This document shows positions 55,116-63,579 of a stretch of DNA of 64,000 bases, piece by piece. Within the stretch, counting starts at the first letter, position 1; the number at the start of each line of letters is the position of its first letter. Made by a program: the position numbers and the translations under genes. The notes beneath the pieces were generated by a model that made no database searches, was not told where the DNA came from, and worked only from the letters and a program-made list of their open reading frames with translations. The stretch is from Bog-473 sp963817735 (lineage in GTDB: Bacteria; Actinomycetota; Acidimicrobiia; Acidimicrobiales; RAAP-2), in contig CAWFPP010000004.1 of assembly GCA_963817735.1 (NCBI GenBank), forward strand, positions 248,001 through 312,000, read 5' to 3'.

Positions 55116-57419
55116 ATGGTCGATGGCGACGATCCTGATGGATCCCGGGCTCATGACGCCGTAAGTCGTTCCGTGCCGCGGTTCGTTTGCGACCTGTTGA
55201 GCGGTGCCGCGCCACGGTTCGTTTACGACATATTTGCTCTGGCATGGATAGCGCTCGCGGGTGTTGCGGTCCTGATTCCTGCATTGTCACACGGTGCGGG
55301 TATCTATAGCTATACCGCCGTCGAGGACAAGGTCGACTCGGCAATCCCTCTGACGACGCTGGCTTGGCGCGAGGTGCACGCCGGGCATCTTCCGCTTTGG
55401 AATCCGTACAGCGCGTTGGGTCTGCCTCTCGCCTTCAACTTGAATTCGATGGTTCTCAGTGTGCCAGCTCTCGTCGGGTACGTGTTTCCGCTACGTGTGG
55501 ACTACGCCGTGCAGCTCATCACGACCCTCTTCATTTCAGGGACAGGGGTCTACGTACTCGGCCGTGTGTTACGAGTTGGGGTGTTGGGCTCCGTGTTCGC
55601 CGCCACTGTCTTCGAGATCAGTGGTGCGTTGATCTTTTTCCTCGGCCTGGCTGTGACCGGCGCCATGGCCTGGGCGGGGTGGCTCTTCGCCGCCGCAATC
55701 CTTGTCGTCCGGGGTAAACATAGAGCCCGTTGGATCGCCGCCTTCGCCGTCATCATCGCCTGCGCGATCTACGCGGGTCAGCCCCAGGTTCTGCTTGAGC
55801 TTCTTGTGTGTCTCGCGTTGTTTCTCGTGGTCTTCCTCGGACCGCGGGCGCTGCGCCCAGGCGGCCTCAGGGCCACACTGCGGCCGGCAGGTGATCTGGC
55901 GTTGGCGGCGGTTGCAGGTGTGGCACTCGGTGCTCCGCTCGCACTCCCGGCATTACAGCTGGCCGGCCATTCCTTCGACACCCTGGAACCGCTGTTCGTT
56001 CTGGCACCATCGCTCAGGTCATATTTCTTCGCAGGCCAAAATGCGAGCACTGCTCTTGGCTTGTACATCGGGCTGATCTGCGTGGTCTTGGCCGCGGTGG
56101 GAGTGGGCTTCCGTTGGCGGAGGCCCGAGATCGCGGGCCTTGGAGTCGTCGTCATCGCCATGGCTGCAGTCCTTCTGTTTCATCCCCTGCTCGACGCAGT
56201 GAATGCCACACCCCTGCTCAAAGAGGGTGATTGGGGACGGGCCTTTTTGCCCATGATTTTTGCCGTCTCCGTGCTGGGCGGCGTGGGAGTGGACGTCCTT
56301 CTCCGCTCAGCGGGCAGGCAGGAGGTGACTCGGTGGACCGCCGCCGGCTTCGCCGTGGCCGGGTTTGGCGTGCTCATGTTCTTTCTGCTCGGTATTGACG
56401 ATCACGTCCCGCTCCTCGCCGACGTGCGGACAAAAACGTTCGTCCTGCGTGCGGTCGAGGTCGGCGGAGGTTTCGTGGCCGTGGGCGCCTTGGTGTTGGC
56501 TGACCGGCGTAGAAGAAGGAGCCAACACGCGTCGGGCGGGCGTGGAGCACGGACGCTCGCCGCTTTGGTGTTGCTCATCTGTGAGACCACCGTCCTCGTG
56601 GTCGCGGGATCAGCGATCTGGTCCTCGACGGGCGAGACGCCCCTCACAGACACGCGCGAGGTCCAAAGCCTCCAGAAGGCGGTCGGCTCTTCCCTCGTTG
56701 GCTTTGGAAACTCCAACTGTTTCCCCTTCTCCCTCGGGATACTGCAAAACGTCAATGCGATGTACAACGTCCACGAGTTGGACGCCTACGGCAATCTTTT
56801 GCCTTCTGCGTACGTGAACGCGTGGAAAGCGGAGACCGGCACATCTCCGTACGTGGTCTATGCGCTCTATTGCCCGGCGGTGACCACGGCCAAGATCGCC
56901 CGTCGTTACGGCGTCGGCTTCGTGCTCGAACCGAAAGGGGCTCCCGGTCCACAAGGAGCGATCTTCGACGGAAAGGTCTCGCCGTACGCCGACCTCTATC
57001 GGATCCCCGGTGCAGCGGCGGCGACCATAACCCCACTGCCGCCCTCGGGAAACCCACCGGGTCCTGATGCCCCAAGCTCTCCCGTCCCGGTCAGCTATCC
57101 GGCGCCGGCAGCTTGGAAGGTTTCCACGGACTCCCGCTCGCCCAGCGTCCTGAGATTACGTCTCACCGACGTGGCCGGCTGGCACGCAACTATTGACGGG
57201 AAGCCGTTGTCACTCCAGCCCTTTTCGGGGATCATGCTCCAGGCCCGCATCCCCCCCGGTCGGCACACCATTGAGTTGCACTACTGGCCTGAGAGATTCA
57301 CCATCGGCATCGTCCTGGCCGCGTGTGCAGCTGCAGGGTTGCTCTTGGTTCCGCTCGTGCGCCGGCGCCTCGTGAAACCCTCTCCAATGGTCGATGGGGA
57401 GCGCACTCGAGATCAATGA
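55116..57419 (+). CDS. YfhO-like polytopic membrane protein (copy 2)
   Basis: A 767-residue paralogue of the 49-51 kb protein, on the opposite strand. Same layout: about 12-13 helices, GIYSYTA, HAGHLPLWNPYSALGLPLAF, YCPAVTTAKIARRYGVGFVL, TDVAGWHATIDGKPL and IMLQARIPPGRHTIELHYW before a last membrane helix and a basic tail. The C-terminal domain is the best conserved between the two copies, which suggests a shared substrate. The start is ATG 55116. It ends 103 bases from the convergent GT2 gene. Confidence 0.75.
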   Translation: MVDGDDPDGSRAHDAVSRSVPRFVCDLLSGAAPRFVYDIFALAWIALAGVAVLIPALSHGAGIYSYTAVEDKVDSAIPLTTLAWREVHAGHLPLWNPYSALGLPLAFNLNSMVLSVPALVGYVFPLRVDYAVQLITTLFISGTGVYVLGRVLRVGVLGSVFAATVFEISGALIFFLGLAVTGAMAWAGWLFAAAILVVRGKHRARWIAAFAVIIACAIYAGQPQVLLELLVCLALFLVVFLGPRALRPGGLRATLRPAGDLALAAVAGVALGAPLALPALQLAGHSFDTLEPLFVLAPSLRSYFFAGQNASTALGLYIGLICVVLAAVGVGFRWRRPEIAGLGVVVIAMAAVLLFHPLLDAVNATPLLKEGDWGRAFLPMIFAVSVLGGVGVDVLLRSAGRQEVTRWTAAGFAVAGFGVLMFFLLGIDDHVPLLADVRTKTFVLRAVEVGGGFVAVGALVLADRRRRRSQHASGGRGARTLAALVLLICETTVLVVAGSAIWSSTGETPLTDTREVQSLQKAVGSSLVGFGNSNCFPFSLGILQNVNAMYNVHELDAYGNLLPSAYVNAWKAETGTSPYVVYALYCPAVTTAKIARRYGVGFVLEPKGAPGPQGAIFDGKVSPYADLYRIPGAAAATITPLPPSGNPPGPDAPSSPVPVSYPAPAAWKVSTDSRSPSVLRLRLTDVAGWHATIDGKPLSLQPFSGIMLQARIPPGRHTIELHYWPERFTIGIVLAACAAAGLLLVPLVRRRLVKPSPMVDGERTRDQ

Positions 57420-57522
57420 TCCGCGCCATATCCGAATCGCTACCGCCAGAAGAGCACCACTCTTCCTGACAAGAGGCGCAGCCCGCCTGAACCGCGAGCG
57501 GAGAAACGACTCTTGTTCGGTC

Positions 57523-58503
57523 CTACGTACGCCCGGTGGAATCGCTGAACGTAGTTGTCTGTTCGCTGATGAAGAATGGTGGTCGCTGTACTACTTCGTT
57601 GTAGATCCGATGGAGGTATTCACCGACGATTGCCATAAGAGCGAATTGGATCGCAAAGAACACCGAGGGGACCAAGAGGGTGGATGTCAAGCCGTGGACC
57701 GGATGCCCGCTCGCTGCATGGGCAATTAGGTAGACCGATAGCGCTCCGGCAACGAGAGCCGCAAGAGCAGCGACCGTACGCATGATCCTCAGCGGCAGGG
57801 TTGAGAAGCCGATGAATGCGTCGTACGTCAGCTTCATGATCTTTCCCGGGGACCATCCGGACTTCCCGGCTACCCGTTTCGGACGATCGTAAAGGACGCG
57901 TGCCTGGTTGAATCCTGTCCAGGCCACCAATGCGAACGTGACTCGATTCTGCTCTTTCATCTCGACAACTGCTGAAACGACTCGTCGGTCCATGAGGATA
58001 AATCCTCCGGCAGTAATCAACGACCCGCGTGGCATCGATCTGCGCAGTAAAGCGTGAAAGACTTTGCTGCCGACGCGGCGCACCACTGGGTCATCTCGGG
58101 TCCGGCGCTGGCCCCACACAATGTCAGCCCCTGATCTCCATTCATCGAGAAGAGCCAGGGCCGTTTCCGGGGGATCTTGGAGATCACATCCCATGATGAC
58201 GGCTGCATCTACGTCTTCAGGGAGATTGCGAAAAGCAGCCATCGTCGCCGTGTGTGATCCAACGTTGCGCGAGAGCCGAATCCCCTGAAACCGCTTATCG
58301 CGGTCGCACAACTCTTCTATCGCGTTCCAGCTTTTGTCAGTACTCCCATCGTCGATGAAAAGAACGCTCGCAGCAACGTCCTGCCGGTCCAGAATTGTCC
58401 TTGTCACTGCTTCGACATAGAGCGGCAAGCAGTCCACCTCGTCGTAGACGGGTGTCACTATCACAAACCGCGGGATCGAAGGCCTGGATCGTCGATCCAC
58501 CAT
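57523..58503 (-). CDS. GT2 glycosyltransferase, GtrB/ArnC-like
   Basis: A 326-residue enzyme making a polyprenyl-phosphate sugar. FVIVTPVYDEVDCLPLYVEAV opens the GT-A fold, FIDDGSTDKSW is the nucleotide loop and IMGCDLQDPPE holds the metal-binding acidic residues. GKSGWSPGKIMKLTYDAF and two C-terminal helices (AALAALVAGALSVYLIAHA, FFAIQFALMAIVGEYLHRIY) are typical of GtrB. The start codon overlaps the sulfotransferase stop (TAATG), so the two form an operon. Confidence 0.85.
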   Translation of the reverse strand: MVDRRSRPSIPRFVIVTPVYDEVDCLPLYVEAVTRTILDRQDVAASVLFIDDGSTDKSWNAIEELCDRDKRFQGIRLSRNVGSHTATMAAFRNLPEDVDAAVIMGCDLQDPPETALALLDEWRSGADIVWGQRRTRDDPVVRRVGSKVFHALLRRSMPRGSLITAGGFILMDRRVVSAVVEMKEQNRVTFALVAWTGFNQARVLYDRPKRVAGKSGWSPGKIMKLTYDAFIGFSTLPLRIMRTVAALAALVAGALSVYLIAHAASGHPVHGLTSTLLVPSVFFAIQFALMAIVGEYLHRIYNEVVQRPPFFISEQTTTFSDSTGRT

Positions 58504-59273
58504 TAGTCGTCCCAGAGCTCAAAATCGGCACCGAGCAAGTCGCGCAGCTCCTCGTTGGGTCCGCGATATCGCTCTTTTAGCTCACGCACAATTTCCTCAA
58601 AGTCATTCACGCGGTCTCGGCCGTGGGCCGAGTTGACCTTGCCGAGACCTGTGACGTCCAAAGAACCGAGCTCGAGATCCAAGAACCCCAGGACGCGCTT
58701 GGCGAATTTGGTGGGATCTTCAGCGATGTCTTCGTATCGCATTATCAAGATCCGCTCCCGACTCAGGCCTTCGAGATACGGTCGCAGGTGTCGCGCATAG
58801 AGCCCGCGACTGTAATACGAGTTCGGCCGTGAGAACCGATGTTCGGAAGGATACGTTGCTTCGCGCCCAACCTCGAGCTCCAGAGCGGTCGCGAAGTCCT
58901 CGGTCTCGAGTCCGTTCTTAGAGGACCAGAGATAGTTCGCACGAGCCCGATCAGCTGGCTCACGAAGGATGAAGATCATCCGGACGGCGGGGAGATCTCT
59001 ACTGATTCGGCACGCCGCTGTCGAGCTCTCCAGATAATTGGCGCTTTTCTCGCATGCGACGACATCGGCTGGAGCCTTTGAGAACCACCGTTCGGAGTAG
59101 TACGGAAGGCCCTTTGCATACTCGGCGTCAACCAGAAAGAACTTTGGTTCAGGCTTGAACGGCACCGGCACGTAAATTTGTGGATGGTTGGCAAAGACCG
59201 TGTGTAACCATGAGGTGCCGCAGCGCGGTGAACCGCCGATCAGGACATCGGGCAGGCGACCGACAGCCGTCAT
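58503..59273 (-). CDS. PAPS-dependent sulfotransferase
   Basis: A 256-residue sulfotransferase-fold protein transferring sulfate from PAPS to an acceptor. The 5'-phosphosulfate loop is IGGSPRCGTSWLHTVFANHP, and the 3'-phosphate region is in MIFILREPADRARANYLWSS. ILIMRYEDIAEDP and the C-terminal GPNEELRDLLG fit the heparan-sulfate-like group of bacterial carbohydrate sulfotransferases. The ATG at 59273 gives the usual distance to the P-loop; GTG 59357 is also open. Sulfation of the surface glycan is the likely role. Confidence 0.85.
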   Translation of the reverse strand: MTAVGRLPDVLIGGSPRCGTSWLHTVFANHPQIYVPVPFKPEPKFFLVDAEYAKGLPYYSERWFSKAPADVVACEKSANYLESSTAACRISRDLPAVRMIFILREPADRARANYLWSSKNGLETEDFATALELEVGREATYPSEHRFSRPNSYYSRGLYARHLRPYLEGLSRERILIMRYEDIAEDPTKFAKRVLGFLDLELGSLDVTGLGKVNSAHGRDRVNDFEEIVRELKERYRGPNEELRDLLGADFELWDD

Positions 59274-59682
59274 GGAACCAACCTGCTCATCGTTCTCGAA
59301 TCCTGGTCCGTTGCCCAACGCGTGCCGCCACCGACCGACCTTTCGCCACGAAACCACGAACAGATACGGGCCCTGATCGCCGTCTCACGTACCGTCGCTC
59401 CCCCAAGGATCAGGTTTGGCCAATTATAGGCCACACGCCATCGCTCATTTTCCGCTTCGGCTGCCGAGAGGCTGCAGCTGAGTCGTTAAATTTGTCCGGC
59501 GTATCGCCGCTTCCGACAGCCACCCGTACGCGAGTCTCAAGTGCGAGCTCCCGTGAGCGTCTGTCGAGGCGCTTTCAGACCGGCCCATGGCACTCTTGGG
59601 GTGACCAGGCCCGACCTTGGCGTGGTACCGTCTGTGCGGTGAAACGGGGGCGAGAACATTTAGGGCTCTGTCGCCCCGAAAC
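59274..59682. other. Intergenic interval between divergent genes
   Basis: About 400 bases between the sulfotransferase and methyltransferase starts. No RNA gene, repeat or protein-like frame was recognised. It presumably holds the two divergent promoters. Confidence 0.4.
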
Positions 59683-60351
59683 ATGCCGGATCTGACCAGC
59701 CCAATACACACCGACATGCTGCGGGACTACAAGCAGCAGCGCCGGCCCTCTCTTCCGCGCAGACTCTGGCGAGCCGTTCAACATGAGCTCCACGCCAAGG
59801 ACTACTACGGACAACAATGGGGCGACCCGGAAGGCGTCGCGGCACTGTCGTTCATCAACAAACGTTGGGTGCAGCCCTACGTCAAGTCCGACAAGACGGG
59901 CCTTGAGATCGGTCCGGGTGGCGGCCGGTGGACCCGATACCTCCTCGGCTTCGAGAAGCTGTACGTCGTCGACCACTACCCCGAGCTGCTGGCCGAGCTT
60001 CGGAAGACCTGCGCCCAACCGAACATGGTCTTTGTACTGAACAACGGCACCGATTTCCCTTCCGTTCCCGATGCCGCGGTGGACTACCTGTTCAGCTTCG
60101 GTGTATTCGTCCACCTTGACGTGCCGCTGATTGAGTCCTACTTGAGCAACATGAAGCGGGTCCTCAAGCATGGTGGGAATGCCGTTATTCAGTACTCCGA
60201 CATGACCAAGATCATGGCCCGCGAGACCAAGTCCTTCTCCCAGAACGAGCCGGAGACGATGCGGAAGTTAGTGGCGGCTGCGGGCTTTTGTGCGGAGGAA
60301 GAAGATCTCACGACCCTCAGCCAGAGCTCGATAATTCGCTTTACGCATTAA
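59683..60351 (+). CDS. SAM-dependent methyltransferase
   Basis: A 222-residue class I methyltransferase. TGLEIGPGGGRWTRYL is the SAM-binding loop, VVDHYPELLAELRK the acidic loop and VDYLFSFGVFVHLDVPLIESYL motif IV with following helix. It resembles methyltransferases of O-antigen and glycan clusters. The ATG at 59683 is chosen, though a Met at 59716 is possible and no clear ribosome-binding site is seen. It stands alone between a sulfotransferase and the convergent epimerase gene. Confidence 0.78.
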   Translation: MPDLTSPIHTDMLRDYKQQRRPSLPRRLWRAVQHELHAKDYYGQQWGDPEGVAALSFINKRWVQPYVKSDKTGLEIGPGGGRWTRYLLGFEKLYVVDHYPELLAELRKTCAQPNMVFVLNNGTDFPSVPDAAVDYLFSFGVFVHLDVPLIESYLSNMKRVLKHGGNAVIQYSDMTKIMARETKSFSQNEPETMRKLVAAAGFCAEEEDLTTLSQSSIIRFTH

Positions 60352-60361
60352 CGACAGATGC

Positions 60362-61486
60362 TCAGGGGTGCACGCGAGGTGAGCGGATCACTCCGATCTC
60401 CCTTAGTTCGCCTTCCGCATCGCTGAATCGCTCGGGTGGTCGCCCAAGATTGAGAATCCATTCGCTGTATTGCGAGATACCCTCACTCAGCGGGGTTTCG
60501 GGTGACCAGCCCAGGCTCGTGAGCTTTTTGGTGTCAGCCACGATGTGGCGAAAATCTGCCGGTCGATACTCGCCTTCGATTGTCGGCTGAATTTCAAGAC
60601 CGTACGACCTCGCAAGTAAGGCGGCGAAGGTTGCCACCGTGGTGCTGAGGCCAGTTCCCACATTGAATATCTCGTAGTTCGCACTCTCCGATTCCATCAC
60701 CATCAAGTTCGCTCTGGCTACGTCCTTTACGAAGATGAAATCACGCGACTGTTGACCGTCCTCGTAGAGAATGGGGGGAAGGCCATTGAGGAGACGGGTC
60801 GAGAAGATGGAGCAAATGCCCGTATAAGGGTTGGATACGGATTGTCGGGGCCCATAGGTCAACGAATACCTGAGCGCTACGGTTGGCAATTGCCATTCTC
60901 GGCCAAGTGAGATCGAAAGGCGTTCTTCAAACATCTTGGTCAAGGCATAGACCCCGCGGAATCTAAGCGGGGCCTCCTCTTCGATCGGGGCGGCACGCAT
61001 GTCCTCTCCGCAGTCGGGGCAGAATTGTTCCCATTTCCCTTGGTCGAGCTGGTCGAGTGAGCGCTCCGACGGACAGAAGGGTCCGCACTTCTCGCAAACG
61101 TATTTGCCCTCTCCGTATACCGCCTGGGACGATGCTGTCACGACCTTTGATACCCGAGAGCCGCTGGAACGGATGGCCTCGAATAATCTCGTTGTTCCCA
61201 TCGCATTACTATCCGTCATCTTCGTCAGTTCGGGAGCGAAACCACCATAGGCGGCCTGGTGGAAAACGACATCGACTCCCCGAACAGCTGATTCGACATC
61301 CTCCTGGTTCCGCATATCCCCCTCGAGGAATTCGATGTCCGAGGAGATCCAGGGAGGGCGACCCCCGGGGTGCGTCACCGGTTCGAGGTTGTCGATAACG
61401 CGAACGTCGTAGCCGCGCTGGAGGAGAAGGTCGGCCAAGTGGGAGCCGATTAATCCGGCACCACCTGTGACGAGGGCTTTGGTCAT
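60362..61486 (-). CDS. NAD-dependent sugar epimerase with zinc-ribbon insert
   Basis: A 374-residue extended SDR enzyme. TGGAGLIGSHL is the NAD loop, and the catalytic Tyr180 and Lys184 are in GVYALTK with the Ser in TASSQAVYG. Between residues 131 and 159 an unusual insert carries C131/C134, C138 and C156/C159, giving two CxxC pairs typical of a zinc ribbon; it sits in the substrate cap. This resembles the dTDP-L-rhamnose 4-epimerase-like group. The start codon directly follows the acetyltransferase stop (TAAATG). Its substrate could be a UDP- or dTDP-sugar. Confidence 0.85.
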   Translation of the reverse strand: MTKALVTGGAGLIGSHLADLLLQRGYDVRVIDNLEPVTHPGGRPPWISSDIEFLEGDMRNQEDVESAVRGVDVVFHQAAYGGFAPELTKMTDSNAMGTTRLFEAIRSSGSRVSKVVTASSQAVYGEGKYVCEKCGPFCPSERSLDQLDQGKWEQFCPDCGEDMRAAPIEEEAPLRFRGVYALTKMFEERLSISLGREWQLPTVALRYSLTYGPRQSVSNPYTGICSIFSTRLLNGLPPILYEDGQQSRDFIFVKDVARANLMVMESESANYEIFNVGTGLSTTVATFAALLARSYGLEIQPTIEGEYRPADFRHIVADTKKLTSLGWSPETPLSEGISQYSEWILNLGRPPERFSDAEGELREIGVIRSPRVHP

Positions 61487-61969
61487 TTAGAAATTCGCTT
61501 CACGAACCGACCGCGCTGGGCAACCTGCCACGATCCATTTACTTGGCACGTCCTTGGTGACAACAGATCCCGCGCCGACGACTGCCTGTGAGCCTATCGT
61601 AATTCCGGGGAGGATCACGGCACCAGAACCTATGCTCGCACCGCGTTCAACCAAGGTCTCTTCAAGCTTCCAATCCCCTTGCTCGGACAGTCGACCCGAG
61701 GCCGTGGTGGAGCGAGGGAACCTGTCGTTCGTGAAGCAAACATGATGGCCGACGAAGACCTCGTCCTCGATCGTCACCCCTTCGCATATGAATGAGTGAC
61801 TCGAGATCTTGCAACGGGCTCCGATCTTCACACCCTTTTGTATCTCGACGAACGCCCCCACCTTGGAGTCGACGCCAATCGTGCAACCATAGAGATTCGC
61901 AAAGGCGTGGACGATCGCACCTTGCTCGAGGATCACATCAGACCCGATTCTGTTGAAGTCTTCAAGCAT
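61487..61969 (-). CDS. WbpD-like UDP-amino-sugar N-acetyltransferase
   Basis: A 160-residue left-handed beta-helix acetyltransferase. Hexapeptide repeats run from IGSDVILEQGAIVHA to the end. VGHHVCFTNDRFPRS is the block typical of WbpD, which acetylates the 3-amino group of UDP-GlcNAc(3N)A. GAGSVVTKDVPSKWIVAGCPARSV closes the fold. It overlaps the WbpB-like gene by eight bases and precedes the epimerase gene with no gap, so the three form one operon. Confidence 0.87.
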   Translation of the reverse strand: MLEDFNRIGSDVILEQGAIVHAFANLYGCTIGVDSKVGAFVEIQKGVKIGARCKISSHSFICEGVTIEDEVFVGHHVCFTNDRFPRSTTASGRLSEQGDWKLEETLVERGASIGSGAVILPGITIGSQAVVGAGSVVTKDVPSKWIVAGCPARSVREANF

Positions 61970-62975
61970 CGGGGATCTCGACGAAAACTCCGCCCTTCTC
62001 GATGGAGCGATCGGCCGCCTCGAGCACCTGAACGACCTTCAAGCCGCTTTGGCCGTCGGATATCGGGGTCGAGTGTGTTTCGATGCAGAACACGAAATGC
62101 TCGATGAGGTTCCTCAGCGGTTCCGCTTTGGGAATCTTTGGGGAGACGACGTCGCCAGCTCGATACGAAACGAGTCGTCGTCTTCTGTCTTCAGGACTCT
62201 CCAATATGTCGACTCCCCGATCGTAGAGCTTTACTGGTTCTGAATTGTCGAGGTCGTTGTACAACGCGCTCCGACGACTACCCCCGATGAGGAGATGTCG
62301 GATCTTGACTGGCGAGAGCCAGTTCACGTGGACGGACGCGATGAGTCCATCTCCAAAGTCCAAATGAAGGTAAGCCATCGCCGAATGCCGGGAATCCGTA
62401 GCAGGACCCGCGGCCGCAAGAACGGACCGCGGTCCACGCCCCAGGATGAAGTTGAAGATCGACAAATCGTGGGGAGCGAGATCCCAAATCACATTCACGT
62501 CTCCCCGTACCAGGCCGAGGTTTATCCGGACGGAGTCGATGAAGAGCAATTTTCCCAGTTCACCCTCCCGATTGAGCTCAGCTAGTTTCTGAACGGCCGG
62601 GCTGTGAACGTAGGGGTGGTCGACCATAAGAACCCTGTCTCGTTGGGCCGCCAAGTCCACGAGCTCCTGTGCCTCATGAACCGCAGCGGACATGGGCTTC
62701 TCCACCAAGACGTGTTTGTCTGCCAACAGAGCTTGTTTGGCCAAGCCAAAGAGGGTGGTGATCGGAGTAGCAATAGCGACGGCTTCGATCGACGGGTCCT
62801 CTAGGATCTCCGTCGCTGAGGTCGTCGCGCGGACGCCTGGGTACAGCTGGGACTGCATCTCGAGCTGAGCATCATCCACATCACACAGCGCGACCAGTTC
62901 GACGCCCGGCGTGGCCGAGATGTTGCGGGCCAGATTCGGGCCCCAATAGCCCAGACCGATTACACCCAGCTTCAT
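61962..62975 (-). CDS. WbpB-like Gfo/Idh/MocA sugar dehydrogenase
   Basis: A 337-residue oxidoreductase. The Rossmann part begins MKLGVIGLGYWGPNLARN, DKHVLVEKPMS holds the EKP motif, and the C-terminal sheet includes DVNVIWDLAPHDLSIFNFIL with the likely catalytic His. WbpB oxidises the 3-hydroxyl of UDP-GlcNAcA before transamination, and the neighbouring WbpD-like gene supports that role. The ATG at 62975 has AGGGGG upstream. It is the first gene of the three-gene operon. Confidence 0.87.
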   Translation of the reverse strand: MKLGVIGLGYWGPNLARNISATPGVELVALCDVDDAQLEMQSQLYPGVRATTSATEILEDPSIEAVAIATPITTLFGLAKQALLADKHVLVEKPMSAAVHEAQELVDLAAQRDRVLMVDHPYVHSPAVQKLAELNREGELGKLLFIDSVRINLGLVRGDVNVIWDLAPHDLSIFNFILGRGPRSVLAAAGPATDSRHSAMAYLHLDFGDGLIASVHVNWLSPVKIRHLLIGGSRRSALYNDLDNSEPVKLYDRGVDILESPEDRRRRLVSYRAGDVVSPKIPKAEPLRNLIEHFVFCIETHSTPISDGQSGLKVVQVLEAADRSIEKGGVFVEIPDA

Positions 62976-63579
62976 GGAACCCCCTGTGGAAGAGTGTGAT
63001 CTCTCAGCGTTGTGACGCTCCACATTACCCAACCCGATCTCGGAGTAGCGACGACGTCATCGAGCCCGGCAGTTCCCCGATGAAGGCTCTTGAAACCGCA
63101 TTTGGCCAAAAAGGGCGTCGTCCATTAGAGGTGGTCTCGATGGGTCCTCGTTCGAGCTGCTCGAGCACTCCCACGTTCTCAATCATCGGAGCCAGACCTT
63201 GTACTGCTCCAAAGCCATCGGCCTCGCTCTGTCTACCTCGCTCGGCGAGAGCACTGGCACAGCGCCACCGAGGGCAACGTGGTGTGTCACTTGCCCTGCT
63301 CGAAGGCAATGGCCAGCCGGTGACGCCACCTTGCCGGAGGCGGTCACGGACGGCCAGTACGGCACGGCGGACGAGAGCCAGCATCGGTCGCAGCCTGGTG
63401 CGGATGACTCGCCGTTGACAACACGAATCCTCCACTTCTGTCGCGGTGGAGCCGCCCCGTTTTCTTCATATCGTGCCCGCCCGGGCATTGCCGCGAAACT
63501 CCTTCGAACGAATCTATTAGTGTGACTCACAGGGATCCAAAGATCCGGCTTCCTGACTGGTGCCAAGCCAAGGAGCTTT
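62976..63579. other. Interval without a recognised gene
   Basis: About 600 bases with only short frames of atypical composition on both strands. One minus-strand frame of 136 codons (63025-63435) is Arg-rich and matches no family I know. The interval may hold gene remnants; nothing firm can be assigned. Confidence 0.35.
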
